Source: Thermoplasmatota archaeon (lineage in GTDB: Archaea > Thermoplasmatota > Thermoplasmata > Thermoplasmatales > Thermoplasmataceae). From it: a stretch of DNA of 53,468 bases. Where the stretch lies: assembly GCA_023484105.1 (NCBI GenBank), contig JAMDBD010000004.1, positions 1 through 53,468 on the forward strand, in the 5' to 3' direction. Shown here one piece after another: positions 43,665-53,344 of this stretch; positions within the stretch are counted from its first letter, which is position 1; the number at the start of each line of letters is the position of its first letter. The position numbers and the translations under genes were made by a program. Under the pieces are notes generated by a model. It worked only from the letters and a program-made list of their open reading frames with translations. It was not told where the DNA came from and did no database searches.

Positions 43665-45506
43665 ATGGAGATCCTCAACAGGGATGGACTTGCAAGGATA
43701 GGGCTTATAGAAACCATCCACGGAAAGATAAGAACACCAGCAGTGATGCCGGTGATAAATCCGAACATAATAACCGTTCCACTGAATACGATTTCTGATC
43801 TTGGTTTCCAGGCAATCATAACAAATGGATACATCATAAGGAGATCCGAAAAGCTCAGGCGTGCGGCAGAGGAGCATGGGATACATGACCTTCTGAAATT
43901 CAATGGGCCAATAATGACCGATTCCGGAACATTCCAGGAGTATGTGTACGGCGGCGTGGAATATGGGAACGTGGAAATGGTGAAATTTCAGGACAGGATA
44001 GGAAGCGACATAATCACCATAAGGGATATATTCACGACACCAGAAAACAGCAGAAGTGAAATAGAATCGGCAGTGGAGGAGGGTTACGCAAGAGCAAGAT
44101 CTGTAAAAATATCAAAAGGAAAGCTCCTTGCGGGTGTTATACAGGGTGGTCTCTATCCAGATCTGAGAATGCGCTCTTCAAAGCTGATGTCTAAGATTTC
44201 AGATTATCTTCCAATAGGCGGAGTGGTGCCTCTGCTGGAAAATTATAGATATGCTGATTTAGTTGATGTAATAGTGAATTCAAAGCTAGGGGCGAGGTTT
44301 GATCTTCCGATACATCTCTTTGGAGGCGGACATCCTATGTTTATGCCAATGGCAGTAATGCTTGGTGTGGATACATTTGATTCATCATCATACGTTAAGT
44401 ATGCAAGGGGGAACAGGCTGATGTTCCCGGAAGGAACAAGGGATCTGAGCAAACTGTCCGGATTTCCATTCTGGAGCCCATTGAACGGAAGATATTCACC
44501 AGATGAGTTACGGAAGGCTGGAGAAGATGAGAGAATATACTGGATATCGGTACATAACCTGGCTGCGATATCCATGGAACTTTCAGAAATAAGGGAACGC
44601 ATAATGGAAGGAAGCCTCTGGCAGTATGTGGAATGGAAAAGCCAGGCGCATCCAGCCCTAAGAGAGGCTTTCATCAGGCTTGCAAAGTACATGCCGAAGC
44701 TGGAGAAGTTTCAGGAGATATCCAAGAAGAGCCCCCAGTACTTCGCTGATGCCTATTCCCTTTCGAATCCCTATGTTTACAGGATCAGAAAATTTACCTC
44801 CAGGTATATTGAAAGAGCCATGGATATAAGGGAATTTTCCGCATCCTATATGGAAAGGCACTCCGCATCAGAAATAGCAGAAATATACGAGAAGGGTAGA
44901 TTTGCCGCACTGATTCACTGGAACGGGATAAGGATACCAATGGAACTGGAGGACACATATCCAGTGCAGCAGTCCATTTCAGCTCGCTTCCTGCCAGGAT
45001 GCAGAGCCAGATATGAGCTGCCTCAGAGATCAGCAGGGGACAGTATTAGGAATTTCGATCTTGAGAAGCTCAGGGTTATTGCTGAATACCAGTATGGAGA
45101 GGGTACAGGCGTTTTGCTGTTTCCAGATGGAACAGAGATAAGAAAATCCAAAAAAACCGGAAGAATAAGAACTGCCTCCCTGAACGGTAAAATTACGGCG
45201 ACAATGCGGGCCATGGACGGTTTCCTCACTCTCACATTCGAGGGTGCAAAACTGATAGCCAGCAGAGCCAGAAGGATTTCAATTGTTGTCACGAAAGAAA
45301 GCGCAGAATTCAACTCAAAGGGGATGAACGTTTTTTGCAAATTTGTAAGGAAAGCATCAAATTGGATAATTCCCATGAACGATACGCTTGTTTACTCTGA
45401 AGACGGGAGTCTTGTGGCAGTGGGCAAGGCCGCTATGTCAGGAAGGGAGATGAAACAATTCCGCAGGGGGGTAGCAGTGAACGTGCATGAAGGTGTGTTG
45501 GAGTGA
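43665..45506 (+). CDS. tgtA: archaeosine tRNA-guanine transglycosylase without zinc cysteines
   Basis: Swaps guanine-15 of tRNA for preQ0, the first step to archaeosine. The 613 residues include the TIM-barrel catalytic domain (1-about 370), with general-acid Asp86 in MTDSGTFQEY and nucleophile Asp239 in DTFDSSSYVKYA, and C-terminal domains ending in a PUA domain (about 535-610, FAGA-like GRRVAVNV). The family zinc site, normally C-x-C-P-x-C plus His, reads F269-W-S-P-L-N274 here; only His297 (SVHNLA) is retained. All three cysteines are gone although surrounding sequence aligns closely. It overlaps the next gene by four bases. Confidence 0.9.
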   Translation: MEILNRDGLARIGLIETIHGKIRTPAVMPVINPNIITVPLNTISDLGFQAIITNGYIIRRSEKLRRAAEEHGIHDLLKFNGPIMTDSGTFQEYVYGGVEYGNVEMVKFQDRIGSDIITIRDIFTTPENSRSEIESAVEEGYARARSVKISKGKLLAGVIQGGLYPDLRMRSSKLMSKISDYLPIGGVVPLLENYRYADLVDVIVNSKLGARFDLPIHLFGGGHPMFMPMAVMLGVDTFDSSSYVKYARGNRLMFPEGTRDLSKLSGFPFWSPLNGRYSPDELRKAGEDERIYWISVHNLAAISMELSEIRERIMEGSLWQYVEWKSQAHPALREAFIRLAKYMPKLEKFQEISKKSPQYFADAYSLSNPYVYRIRKFTSRYIERAMDIREFSASYMERHSASEIAEIYEKGRFAALIHWNGIRIPMELEDTYPVQQSISARFLPGCRARYELPQRSAGDSIRNFDLEKLRVIAEYQYGEGTGVLLFPDGTEIRKSKKTGRIRTASLNGKITATMRAMDGFLTLTFEGAKLIASRARRISIVVTKESAEFNSKGMNVFCKFVRKASNWIIPMNDTLVYSEDGSLVAVGKAAMSGREMKQFRRGVAVNVHEGVLE

Positions 45507-48244
45507 CTGAAAAGAATCCGACGGATGAGCAGAAAAGGGCGATAAATAACGCAGGGAACACTTTAATACTGGCAAACCCGGGCACAGGGAAAACATATAC
45601 GCTTGGGCAGAAATTCATGGAGCTGATCAGGGGAGGAGTTAAGCCTTCAGAAATTCTGTGCATAACATTCACCAACAAGGCAAGGGATAAAATGGAGGAG
45701 GAGATAATCCATGAACTGAAAGAGTCCCGCTTTAATTTCTCAAGATCTGAATTGAACATACATACATTTCATTCCTTTGCAAATAAGCACCTCGGAGAAA
45801 AAGAAATCGTGGATCCAAATCTGCTCAGGTATGTCATATTCAGATATCTGAAAGATAACCATGTTCTCAACTATGAGGATGAATATCTCATAAACGAAAT
45901 AGTTCCAAGGATTGAAAATGACATCAGAAAGCTCAAGAGCTTTGGTATAACGCCGGACAGAATAGATCTGGAAGCCGCAAAGGCAAATATTCCGGAAAAC
46001 ATAAATGATTCCACTGCAAACAGGGCGGAATTATCATTTTTTATAGAAAAATTCGTTGATATATTCAAAACTTATGAGAATATAAAAGGAAAAAGGTTAG
46101 ACTACTCAGACCTTTTGATCAGATTCCTGGATATGAAAGAAAAGCCTGTTTACAAACATGTGCTTGTAGATGAGCTGCAGGACATGAACAGGCTTGAGGC
46201 AGAAATCGCCAGATCATGCTCTCGGAGTTTCTTTGTTGTGGGGGACAGAAAACAGGCTATATTCGGTTTTCAGGGCGGCTCAGTTTCCAACTTTGAGAAA
46301 TTCTCGGATGGAGAAGAGTTCATTCTCTCAATCAATCACAGAAGCACTAATGAAATACTCGGCTATGCAGCAGATTACCTCACCCGGATGACAGGGATCA
46401 CAGAATACCAAAAGGAACTGCAGAATCTTTCCAACCCACATGCAGAACCGGCCCCAAAGGTCACAGTGATCAAGTCGGCCGAGAAAGACAGTATAGATCT
46501 TCTTTACGACATCCTCTCAATTCCAGATGTGAAGAGCTCCCGGGAGTTGGCAATACTCGCAAGAAAGAATGATACGGTGAGGGCGATTTGCAGGAGCCTT
46601 GACGACATGGGGGTAGCGTATCAGACAACTCTGTCAACGCACTCTGACCTTGCTAGGAAGGCCGTGATCGGATTCATCAGTGGACTGATATCTGACAATA
46701 CCGTGTTCATACCAGAATGCATCCTTTCACCTTTTTTCCCTTCAGATCTCAGAAAGATCTCTGAATTTTATGAAAAGAGGAGGTATGGTACACTAACGTT
46801 TCAGGATATAGAGAAGGCATTTCCTGCATTTGGGAAGCTCAGGGAAAAATGCCAGAGTCTTCATTCACTCCTTGATATATTTGACAAAAACATTATACCG
46901 CAATCCATAGCGCTTGGACGCGAATATCTAAATACTGCCATCTCTTTCCGCTCATCGGCAGAATTTGCCCTTGAGAATATACAGAATCTTTCACCACAGG
47001 GATTCCTGGATTTCATGAACATATGCAACTTCGAGGACCGTGAAGCTGGAAATGCCAATATAATCGTAAGTTCAGTCCACAAGGCAAAAGGCCTTGAATT
47101 TGACACAGTCATCTATTTTCCTGCAAAAGAAAGGACACAAAGGAATGTGACACTGCAGGAAGTCCCTGGAGAAGCAATACTGGCCTCGCAAGGGATAAAC
47201 GTGCGTGACGAAATAGGTAAGGAGCCATACAGGATAGATTTCGTTGCGTTCACGCGTGCTATGAGAAAGCTGTACGTTGTAGCATTTGAGACGGAGCCAT
47301 ATGAATGCAAAAACTCCGAGACAGTCAGCATTCAGATGACCAGCAGAGAACGTTTTCAGAAGGAAGAACATTATGCAAGGGCATATGCTATGTTTCTGGC
47401 CGGAGATCTGGAAGGTTGCAGGGCCCTGATAGACAGGAATGACTCATGGCTTCTCGACAGAATCAGGGATCACTTCTCAACACTCAAGCATCTTTCATTC
47501 AGCTCGCTGAAGGACAAGAAGCCAATGGAGTACCTCAGGTACAACATACTTGGAATAAGCAGTCAGAGTAGGGCAATGGTAAGGGGTACAGCTGTGCATG
47601 CCATCGCTGAGGCAATATCCAAGGGAGAGCAAGTGGAGATAGATCCAGATATGATCGGCTATGCTGAAAACATAAAATCAATACTTGAGAGGCTCAAAAA
47701 CAGCTATCCAACAGTCCTTGGCAGCGAGATTTCAATGGTTTTTCCAATGAATGAGGTATTTGAGATCGCGGATAACCTGAACTTCAAGGGAAAGGCAGAT
47801 CTGGTGCTCACCAATGGTGACAAATACCTGGTTCTTGACTGGAAGACGTCCAAGAAGGAAAATAGCACTACCAATAGCGAATATAATATCCAGCTGGAGA
47901 GCTACAGGAGGCTGCTGGCAAAACATCTTTCAGTGAACCTCGATCAGATAGAGGCAGCAGTTGGCTATGTAGCCCTGAGGCGATCTATTAATGCTTCAGA
48001 AAAATTCGAGCATAAGATAGTTTTTGAGACGAACTATGATAAGCAATTCTCGGCGCTCAAGAAGAAGATAGATGTCATACTGGGATGGAGGCACGATCCA
48101 GACAGTTTCGTTAGAGATCTGATTGGGGAGAAGGGAAACGACCCGCTTCAGAAGGAGATTCTTGGGGAAATAACCAGGGAAATGAATTACAAACCAGCAT
48201 CAACCAGGAAAGGAGCCATTCAGGGCATTCTTGACGTAGGGTAA
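45503..48244 (+). CDS. UvrD-like helicase fused to RecB-type nuclease
   Basis: A 913-residue SF1A DNA helicase with a C-terminal PD-(D/E)xK nuclease. Helicase motifs: LANPGTGKTYTL (Walker A, near residue 25), LVDELQDMN, VGDRKQAIFGFQGG, ILSINHRSTNEI, VHKAKGLEFDTVIYF and DFVAFTRAMRKLYVV. The nuclease core shows RGTAVHAIAEA (His), GKADLVLT (Asp), VLDWKTSK (Asp-x-Lys) and IQLESYRRLL (Gln-Tyr), the AddB/RecB arrangement. Likely role is end resection or repair of DNA. Start GTG 45503 overlaps the tgtA stop. Confidence 0.9.
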   Translation: MTEKNPTDEQKRAINNAGNTLILANPGTGKTYTLGQKFMELIRGGVKPSEILCITFTNKARDKMEEEIIHELKESRFNFSRSELNIHTFHSFANKHLGEKEIVDPNLLRYVIFRYLKDNHVLNYEDEYLINEIVPRIENDIRKLKSFGITPDRIDLEAAKANIPENINDSTANRAELSFFIEKFVDIFKTYENIKGKRLDYSDLLIRFLDMKEKPVYKHVLVDELQDMNRLEAEIARSCSRSFFVVGDRKQAIFGFQGGSVSNFEKFSDGEEFILSINHRSTNEILGYAADYLTRMTGITEYQKELQNLSNPHAEPAPKVTVIKSAEKDSIDLLYDILSIPDVKSSRELAILARKNDTVRAICRSLDDMGVAYQTTLSTHSDLARKAVIGFISGLISDNTVFIPECILSPFFPSDLRKISEFYEKRRYGTLTFQDIEKAFPAFGKLREKCQSLHSLLDIFDKNIIPQSIALGREYLNTAISFRSSAEFALENIQNLSPQGFLDFMNICNFEDREAGNANIIVSSVHKAKGLEFDTVIYFPAKERTQRNVTLQEVPGEAILASQGINVRDEIGKEPYRIDFVAFTRAMRKLYVVAFETEPYECKNSETVSIQMTSRERFQKEEHYARAYAMFLAGDLEGCRALIDRNDSWLLDRIRDHFSTLKHLSFSSLKDKKPMEYLRYNILGISSQSRAMVRGTAVHAIAEAISKGEQVEIDPDMIGYAENIKSILERLKNSYPTVLGSEISMVFPMNEVFEIADNLNFKGKADLVLTNGDKYLVLDWKTSKKENSTTNSEYNIQLESYRRLLAKHLSVNLDQIEAAVGYVALRRSINASEKFEHKIVFETNYDKQFSALKKKIDVILGWRHDPDSFVRDLIGEKGNDPLQKEILGEITREMNYKPASTRKGAIQGILDVG

Positions 48245-48278
48245 TCATAGTTTATTAGGAACGCTGTAATCAGTACAT

Positions 48279-49640
48279 ATGGGGCTATCAGTGATCGGAT
48301 TTGATAGATTCCTGATGGGCTTCACCCTGGGTGCCCATATCCTCATAGTTACACTGAGCATATCCCTCTCACTAATAGTCTCAATTGCAGAGTTTCTGGC
48401 AATAAGGAAAAAGGATCCGCACTATGAAGTGCTCTCCAGAAGACTTGCAAAGGCTCTTGTAATTTTTTTCGCTGTGGGAACTGCAAGCGGTACTGTCCTG
48501 GCGGTGGAACTTTTCACTCTGTGGCCAACATTCATGGTACTCATCGCAAAGGTGGACATACTTCCATTCTACTATGAGGTATTTGCATTCTTTCTTGAAG
48601 CAATATCTCTCGTCCTGTACGTCTATTACTGGGATTATTTCAGAAACCGGTATCATCACTGGCTGCTTTCCCTGTTCGTGGCAATAGGGACAGTCATGTC
48701 CGCAGTTTTCATAACAATGATCAATGCATTTATGAACACTCCAAGCGGTTTCAACATACCTGCATATCTGGCGAGCAACGGATCAGTGCTGATAGGCATC
48801 AATCCACTTGCAGCTGTGGCTTCACCGTCTGCATTTGTTGAAGTTAGTCACGTGGTCACCGCAACGCTTACCGCCGGCTCCTTTGCTCTGCTCACATATC
48901 TGGCCGTAAACTATTACAGATCAAAATCTGCAGAAGCAAGGGATGTTTACAGGAAAGGGATAAACATCACCGCAATTGTGGCATTTGTCTCAATAATTCT
49001 TGCAGGGATAAGCGGTGATGCATCCATGAGGATGCTGATGTCTCTTCAGCCTCTCAAATATGCCGCAATAGAACTGAACTTCTTTCACAGTCAAGCTAAT
49101 GCTCCAGAACTCCTGGGAGGAATAATGATCAACGGTAAACCGGCATATTATATCTCCCTGCCAGGTGTACAGAGCATCATCGCCTTTCTTTCATTCAACT
49201 CCGCGCAGAAGGTCCCAGGTCTTCTTGACTATCCTTCCAGCCTTTGGCCCCCACTCTTTGTGCATCTTACATTCGACACAATGGTTGGGGGAGGAATTCT
49301 GCTGGGCCTGTTTTCCCTGTTCCTATTTTATAAGGTGGCCAGGAAGCGCAATATAAGTGGCAGATTCATGTATTATGGGATGATCACTGCCGGCATTCTG
49401 GCTGAAATAATATATGATGCCGGATGGGTTACGGATGAAGTCGGAAGGCAGCCATGGATAATATATAATGTTATGACAGTGAACTCAGCCGCAAACACCT
49501 CACCAAGTGTTATACCCCTGGGCATTGGGATCATAATCTTCTATCTTATTGTTGTACCCTTTACCTTCTATTTCACAGCAAGGGTGCTGAAGAACGAATC
49601 TGTTGAAAGGCAGATTTCAGAGGTGAGAAACAGACTATGA
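48279..49640 (+). CDS. cydA: cytochrome bd quinol oxidase subunit I
   Basis: The heme-bearing subunit of cytochrome bd, a membrane quinol:O2 oxidoreductase. 453 residues, nine helices. Heme ligands fit: His20 and the His191/Met335 pair (GAHILIV, EVSHVV, FDTMVG), with Glu100 and Glu107 in the proton/heme region. The signature GRQPW is at 389-393. The quinol loop is short, as in the Q-loop-short/CioA-like class. The gene starts 34 bases after the helicase stop and overlaps cydB by four bases. Confidence 0.94.
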   Translation: MGLSVIGFDRFLMGFTLGAHILIVTLSISLSLIVSIAEFLAIRKKDPHYEVLSRRLAKALVIFFAVGTASGTVLAVELFTLWPTFMVLIAKVDILPFYYEVFAFFLEAISLVLYVYYWDYFRNRYHHWLLSLFVAIGTVMSAVFITMINAFMNTPSGFNIPAYLASNGSVLIGINPLAAVASPSAFVEVSHVVTATLTAGSFALLTYLAVNYYRSKSAEARDVYRKGINITAIVAFVSIILAGISGDASMRMLMSLQPLKYAAIELNFFHSQANAPELLGGIMINGKPAYYISLPGVQSIIAFLSFNSAQKVPGLLDYPSSLWPPLFVHLTFDTMVGGGILLGLFSLFLFYKVARKRNISGRFMYYGMITAGILAEIIYDAGWVTDEVGRQPWIIYNVMTVNSAANTSPSVIPLGIGIIIFYLIVVPFTFYFTARVLKNESVERQISEVRNRL

Positions 49641-50587
49641 GCGGTGCAATCATAGAAATTGCTCTGAACGCTGCAATATTTTCCATGTTCTTCGCAATGA
49701 TTTCGAGCGAGCTCATGGCGGCCTCTGCAATAGTATTCAGATATGAAGAGAGCACTTCGAAGGTTTTCAAATTTCTGGTTCCAATATGGGAAGTTACCGG
49801 CACGTTCTTTGTATTCTATGCAGTCAACATTGAGGCTCTGGTGCCAGATGCCCTTCCATTCATTGCATTCACTTTCACACCCTATATTCTCGTATTTCTG
49901 ATCCTATACGTTGGGCGTAACTCCGCGATCATAAGTGCTGAATACATATGGCGGAACCGAATCATAAGTAAAAAAATGCTCTACAGGGTATATGCGGTAA
50001 TCACCTATATCCTTGGTCTCATGATACTGATTATATTCACAGCTGTAATAAGTGGAGCGGGTGTAGGGTTCTCCAACAACAGTTTCAATCTCTTTTCTTT
50101 TATCTCATTCATTCCTGATGATGGCTTTATAATTGGGTCGGCGGTCATTCTCTTCGGTCTTGCCTCTGTTTTCTACGATCTGAGAGTACGGGATTATCTT
50201 CCTATTGCTGTAATTATAGTTGGTATGCTTGTAGCTGGACCCTCACTGCTGGCGATGCATGATCTTACTGATAAATATCTGCTCATCCCGGCTGCAGTGC
50301 TAACCATAGCTCCTGCCGTTCTGAGGATATTCCCAAAGTATCGCTTCATAGCCTCCAGCAAGCTGCTGATACAGGGTTTTCTTGCCTCTTCATCGTTTCT
50401 TATAATATTCTCGCTGTACCCATGGCTTCTTGGCCGATCGCTAAAAATAACCACACTTCTGAACAGCAGTGTAATGCAACAGCAGATATTTTACACAACA
50501 ATAATCGGTGGAATTCTCCTCCTTATGCTGACAATAGTGTTTTTCAGGGTTTTTTCACATGTGTCACAAAGAGGGATGGGTGCCTGA
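49637..50587 (+). CDS. cydB: cytochrome bd oxidase subunit II, divergent
   Basis: A 316-residue membrane protein with eight to nine helices beginning MSGAIIEIALNAAIFSMF. Its place directly after, and overlapping, cydA and its size make it the second subunit of the oxidase, which stabilises subunit I and the heme site. Sequence similarity to bacterial CydB is weak by eye, so the assignment rests on context and topology. No small CydX-like third subunit gene is seen. Confidence 0.75.
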   Translation: MSGAIIEIALNAAIFSMFFAMISSELMAASAIVFRYEESTSKVFKFLVPIWEVTGTFFVFYAVNIEALVPDALPFIAFTFTPYILVFLILYVGRNSAIISAEYIWRNRIISKKMLYRVYAVITYILGLMILIIFTAVISGAGVGFSNNSFNLFSFISFIPDDGFIIGSAVILFGLASVFYDLRVRDYLPIAVIIVGMLVAGPSLLAMHDLTDKYLLIPAAVLTIAPAVLRIFPKYRFIASSKLLIQGFLASSSFLIIFSLYPWLLGRSLKITTLLNSSVMQQQIFYTTIIGGILLLMLTIVFFRVFSHVSQRGMGA

Positions 50588-50659
50588 TATGTCCATTCAT
50601 CTGTTTGTGTCAGCAGTCGAAATGTTAACTCGTTGTTCCGATCAGGATGAGGTGTTCAT

Positions 50660-51304
50660 GTGTACCTGATCGCATTAATTTCCACACTGATCATATTTGT
50701 ACTCAGTACAGCTCTATCTGTGGTCATATCAGCTGCATATGTTAAAAAGAGAAGCTGGAACCTGCTCGCATGGTCTTCCGGTCTCTGGCTATTCGCTGCA
50801 AGCGTTGCACTGGAAGCCATTTTTGCTTATGCCATTTACAGTAGCCAGCTCATCGATCTCTACCTGTTTCTGGTTGCCGTGCTAGTTGAGTTTCTCGCGC
50901 TGGGTTCAGTACTTCTAGTTTCAAACAGGAATTTCACCCGTGCTTATGCAGCATACTCCATTATCACGGATGCATTTCTCGTATACTCTCTTGCCTCCGC
51001 ACAGGTTGGGAATATAATCACTTCCGGTGTGGTTTTCGGCCCTCTGCCACTGCTTGTGATTGTGGCTTCATCCCTTGTCACATTCCCTGCAGCAGCTCTC
51101 CTAATAATCATATCGGCCCTTTCATACAGGGAGAGGCACAATGCAGGAATGATCAGCATCATAGCCGGGGTGGTCATAGTAAGCATTGCAGGAACTCTGT
51201 ACATAGCGTCATTCCCATCATTCCTCTACTATGCTGAATTTATTGGCATACTCCTTCTGTGGATTGGCTTCATGTATCCATTCAAAAAACATGGATCTGC
51301 CTGA
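50660..51304 (+). CDS. seven-helix membrane protein of unknown function
   Basis: A 214-residue hydrophobic protein with about seven predicted helices and almost no polar loops (KKRSWN, NRNFTRAY). I recognise no family. It starts at GTG 50660, with GAGGTG six bases before, 72 bases after cydB, and is probably the last gene of the array. It may be an accessory of the cytochrome bd complex, but only position suggests this. Confidence 0.65.
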   Translation: MYLIALISTLIIFVLSTALSVVISAAYVKKRSWNLLAWSSGLWLFAASVALEAIFAYAIYSSQLIDLYLFLVAVLVEFLALGSVLLVSNRNFTRAYAAYSIITDAFLVYSLASAQVGNIITSGVVFGPLPLLVIVASSLVTFPAAALLIIISALSYRERHNAGMISIIAGVVIVSIAGTLYIASFPSFLYYAEFIGILLLWIGFMYPFKKHGSA

Positions 51305-51789
51305 TATCGCTATATTTCCATTAGATACACTGGAGCCTTATAATAATCCTCATTGCATAATTCCACTGAAACGCAACAAGTCTGTCCATCAGTCTGCACA
51401 AATCAGGTAAGGCTGAGTAATATGGGTATATATGAATGATACAGACTGGAAGCAGTAATGACCGCTTAAAACCATCACATAGCGTCCCAAAACTTGTGTA
51501 TTTATAAAGGATACCTCTTCTGGAACATTCCCCTGATCTCGTCCTGGCATTTATAGAATCCCCTCAGTGATCTGAGAGACCATTGCTCATTTATCTCAGC
51601 CACCCATCTTTTCTTGCTTCGTTGTGCCTTTGTCTTGACCTGCGTTTCGCTCGTGTCCCTTATTTCGATCGGGATGCTTCGCTCCGCGGGGAGGGGGTTC
51701 GGAGACCTACCCTTACACTTCATGGAGTAATAGGACGCGCAGGTCTTTACGGATCATACTTTTTCCAGAAAAAGTAGGCAAAAATGGAA
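51305..51789. other. gene-less block with unusual composition
   Basis: About 485 bases between the cytochrome bd array and an MFS gene. The left part is AT-rich. From about 51500 to 51780 it is richer in G and C, with hairpin-forming words (CTCAGTGATCTGAG at 51565-51580; ACTTTTTCCAGAAAAAGT at about 51759-51776) and repeated TTCG words. A minus-strand frame of 73 codons covers 51502-51723 but has no recognisable domain. It could be a decayed gene or a structured RNA. Confidence 0.45.
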
Positions 51790-53010
51790 TTATACATTTA
51801 ACTTTGATAGTACTTTGAACCTTGAAACTATCACAGAAAGTGTAGCCAAGCCAACTGCCATTATGTAAAATACATCGCCGGGAAACATTATGGTCATTAT
51901 AACTCCTGCTAGGATGCCGGATACTGAATTAAATGAGGTACCAAAGGTGTCCATAGTTCCCTGAATTCGTCCCATTTTTTCCCGTGGAACATTGCCAAAA
52001 AGAACGGCCGAAATAAGGGGGGAAGTGATCCCTGATAAAAAACCAATAACGAAGAAAACTGACAGGAGTACGTAAACTGTGGGAAAAATAGCTATTAGTA
52101 ACACGCTTAGACTGCCAAGACCATACAGCAGTGGAAGCTTTTTACCGACATTTTTCACGGATTTAAGTTTTGACGTTAACGTTGAACCGGTGATGCCACC
52201 AAGGGATATTGCGAAAAAAGTATAGCTAAGATAAGATGAGGACAGGTCAAATACCTTGTTTATCATAACACTCGATGCAGAATCGGACATTCCCCAGAAG
52301 AGCGCAGAAAAAGATGAAATAAAGACAATCTCTGCAACCACTCTTGTTTTACTTAAATATTGGATACCATCTTTCATTACTTCCCTTAGTGTTCCCTTTC
52401 CAATTGTTGTGTCTTTTTGGCTATCTATAAATAGAATTGGCAAAAGGGAGATGAGATAGAAGATCAAGATAATTAAGATGCCTGTTCTCAGATTTATTGT
52501 AAATAAAACAGCTGCTACTAGAAACCCTACCAGCCTTGATGTTCGGGAGACTAAGTTGGCTACCGACATACCTTTCAGATATATTGGTTTTCTGAGAAAC
52601 TTCTGGCTCCAGATGGCTCTTATTGGAACCAGCAGATCAATTGAAAAACCGAAGGTCAATGCAGATATAAATAAGAAAATGGAATCTGAAAATAATGAGT
52701 TGTTCTGAATCACTATCAGCAAAATGCCAGTTGCCAAAGCTTTCAAAACCGGGCCGAAGATAGCAAACACTTTCTTATTGTGTGCCCTGTCGATAAATGC
52801 ACCTACCACGATACTAAGAATCAAAGGTGCAACAAGCATTGCACTGGTTACTCCTGTTATTAAAGGAGACTTCGTCTCAGATATTGAAATCCAGAGAATA
52901 AGTACGGTAAAGAGGGAGGTTGTGAAAGTTGATATACCTGTTTCGGCCATAAGTAAAGAGAAATTTTTCTTGCTATAATCATCACTAATTGGTTCGGTTA
53001 CTGATACCAC
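51790..53010 (-). CDS. MFS efflux transporter
   Basis: A 406-residue MFS permease with about 12 helices, of the macrolide-exporter-like (MFS_3) style: LMAETGISTFTTSLF, then GAFIDRAHNKKVFAIFG near residue 72 and a C-terminal EKMGRIQGTMDTF. Starts at GTG 53010, overlapping the aldo-keto reductase remnant by 13 bases. Codons and bases are noticeably more AT-rich than in the rest of the window, and the isoleucine/lysine content is high, which suggests recent transfer. Confidence 0.85.
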   Translation of the reverse strand: MVSVTEPISDDYSKKNFSLLMAETGISTFTTSLFTVLILWISISETKSPLITGVTSAMLVAPLILSIVVGAFIDRAHNKKVFAIFGPVLKALATGILLIVIQNNSLFSDSIFLFISALTFGFSIDLLVPIRAIWSQKFLRKPIYLKGMSVANLVSRTSRLVGFLVAAVLFTINLRTGILIILIFYLISLLPILFIDSQKDTTIGKGTLREVMKDGIQYLSKTRVVAEIVFISSFSALFWGMSDSASSVMINKVFDLSSSYLSYTFFAISLGGITGSTLTSKLKSVKNVGKKLPLLYGLGSLSVLLIAIFPTVYVLLSVFFVIGFLSGITSPLISAVLFGNVPREKMGRIQGTMDTFGTSFNSVSGILAGVIMTIMFPGDVFYIMAVGLATLSVIVSRFKVLSKLNV

Positions 53011-53267
53011 CTTCTAAGACGTTCATAAAGATTTGGGTCAGTAGGGCGTTCTTTATAGGCGTTAATGCATTCAAGAAAATGTGCAGGTGAACTAGTTCCT
53101 ACGAGTGCTGTGTCTATTGAAGTGTCGGGAAGGACAAACCCCAAAGCTACTTTTCGGCAGTTATTTATCCGGAACCTGGTAAGTGTGTTGAATTTCAGAA
53201 AATGATCCAGAGTCATATTCAAATGAGTTATTTTTCGCTTCCAGTAGATGGAAAAAAGGTCTTTCAT
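52998..53267 (-). pseudogene. truncated aldo-keto reductase remnant
   Basis: Only 89 residues, matching the C-terminal part of an aldo-keto reductase: ALGFVLPDTSIDTALVGTSS is the NADP-binding strand/helix and ERPTDPNLYERLRRW the end. The N-terminal two-thirds with the catalytic Tyr, Lys and Asp is missing, and no continuation is seen in the other frames just upstream. ATG 53267 has a good GGGGTGA 8 bases before it, so a peptide may still be made. It is coupled to the MFS gene. Confidence 0.6.
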
Positions 53268-53344
53268 TATACAGTCACCCCAATGTAGTTATCTTTCTCA
53301 ATGATTTTCGACACAGAAATACAGGAAAGCCCTACCATAATAAG

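Noticed and set aside
44243-44692. Minus-strand 149-codon frame inside tgtA
   Set aside because: Lies wholly opposite a conserved enzyme; shadow.
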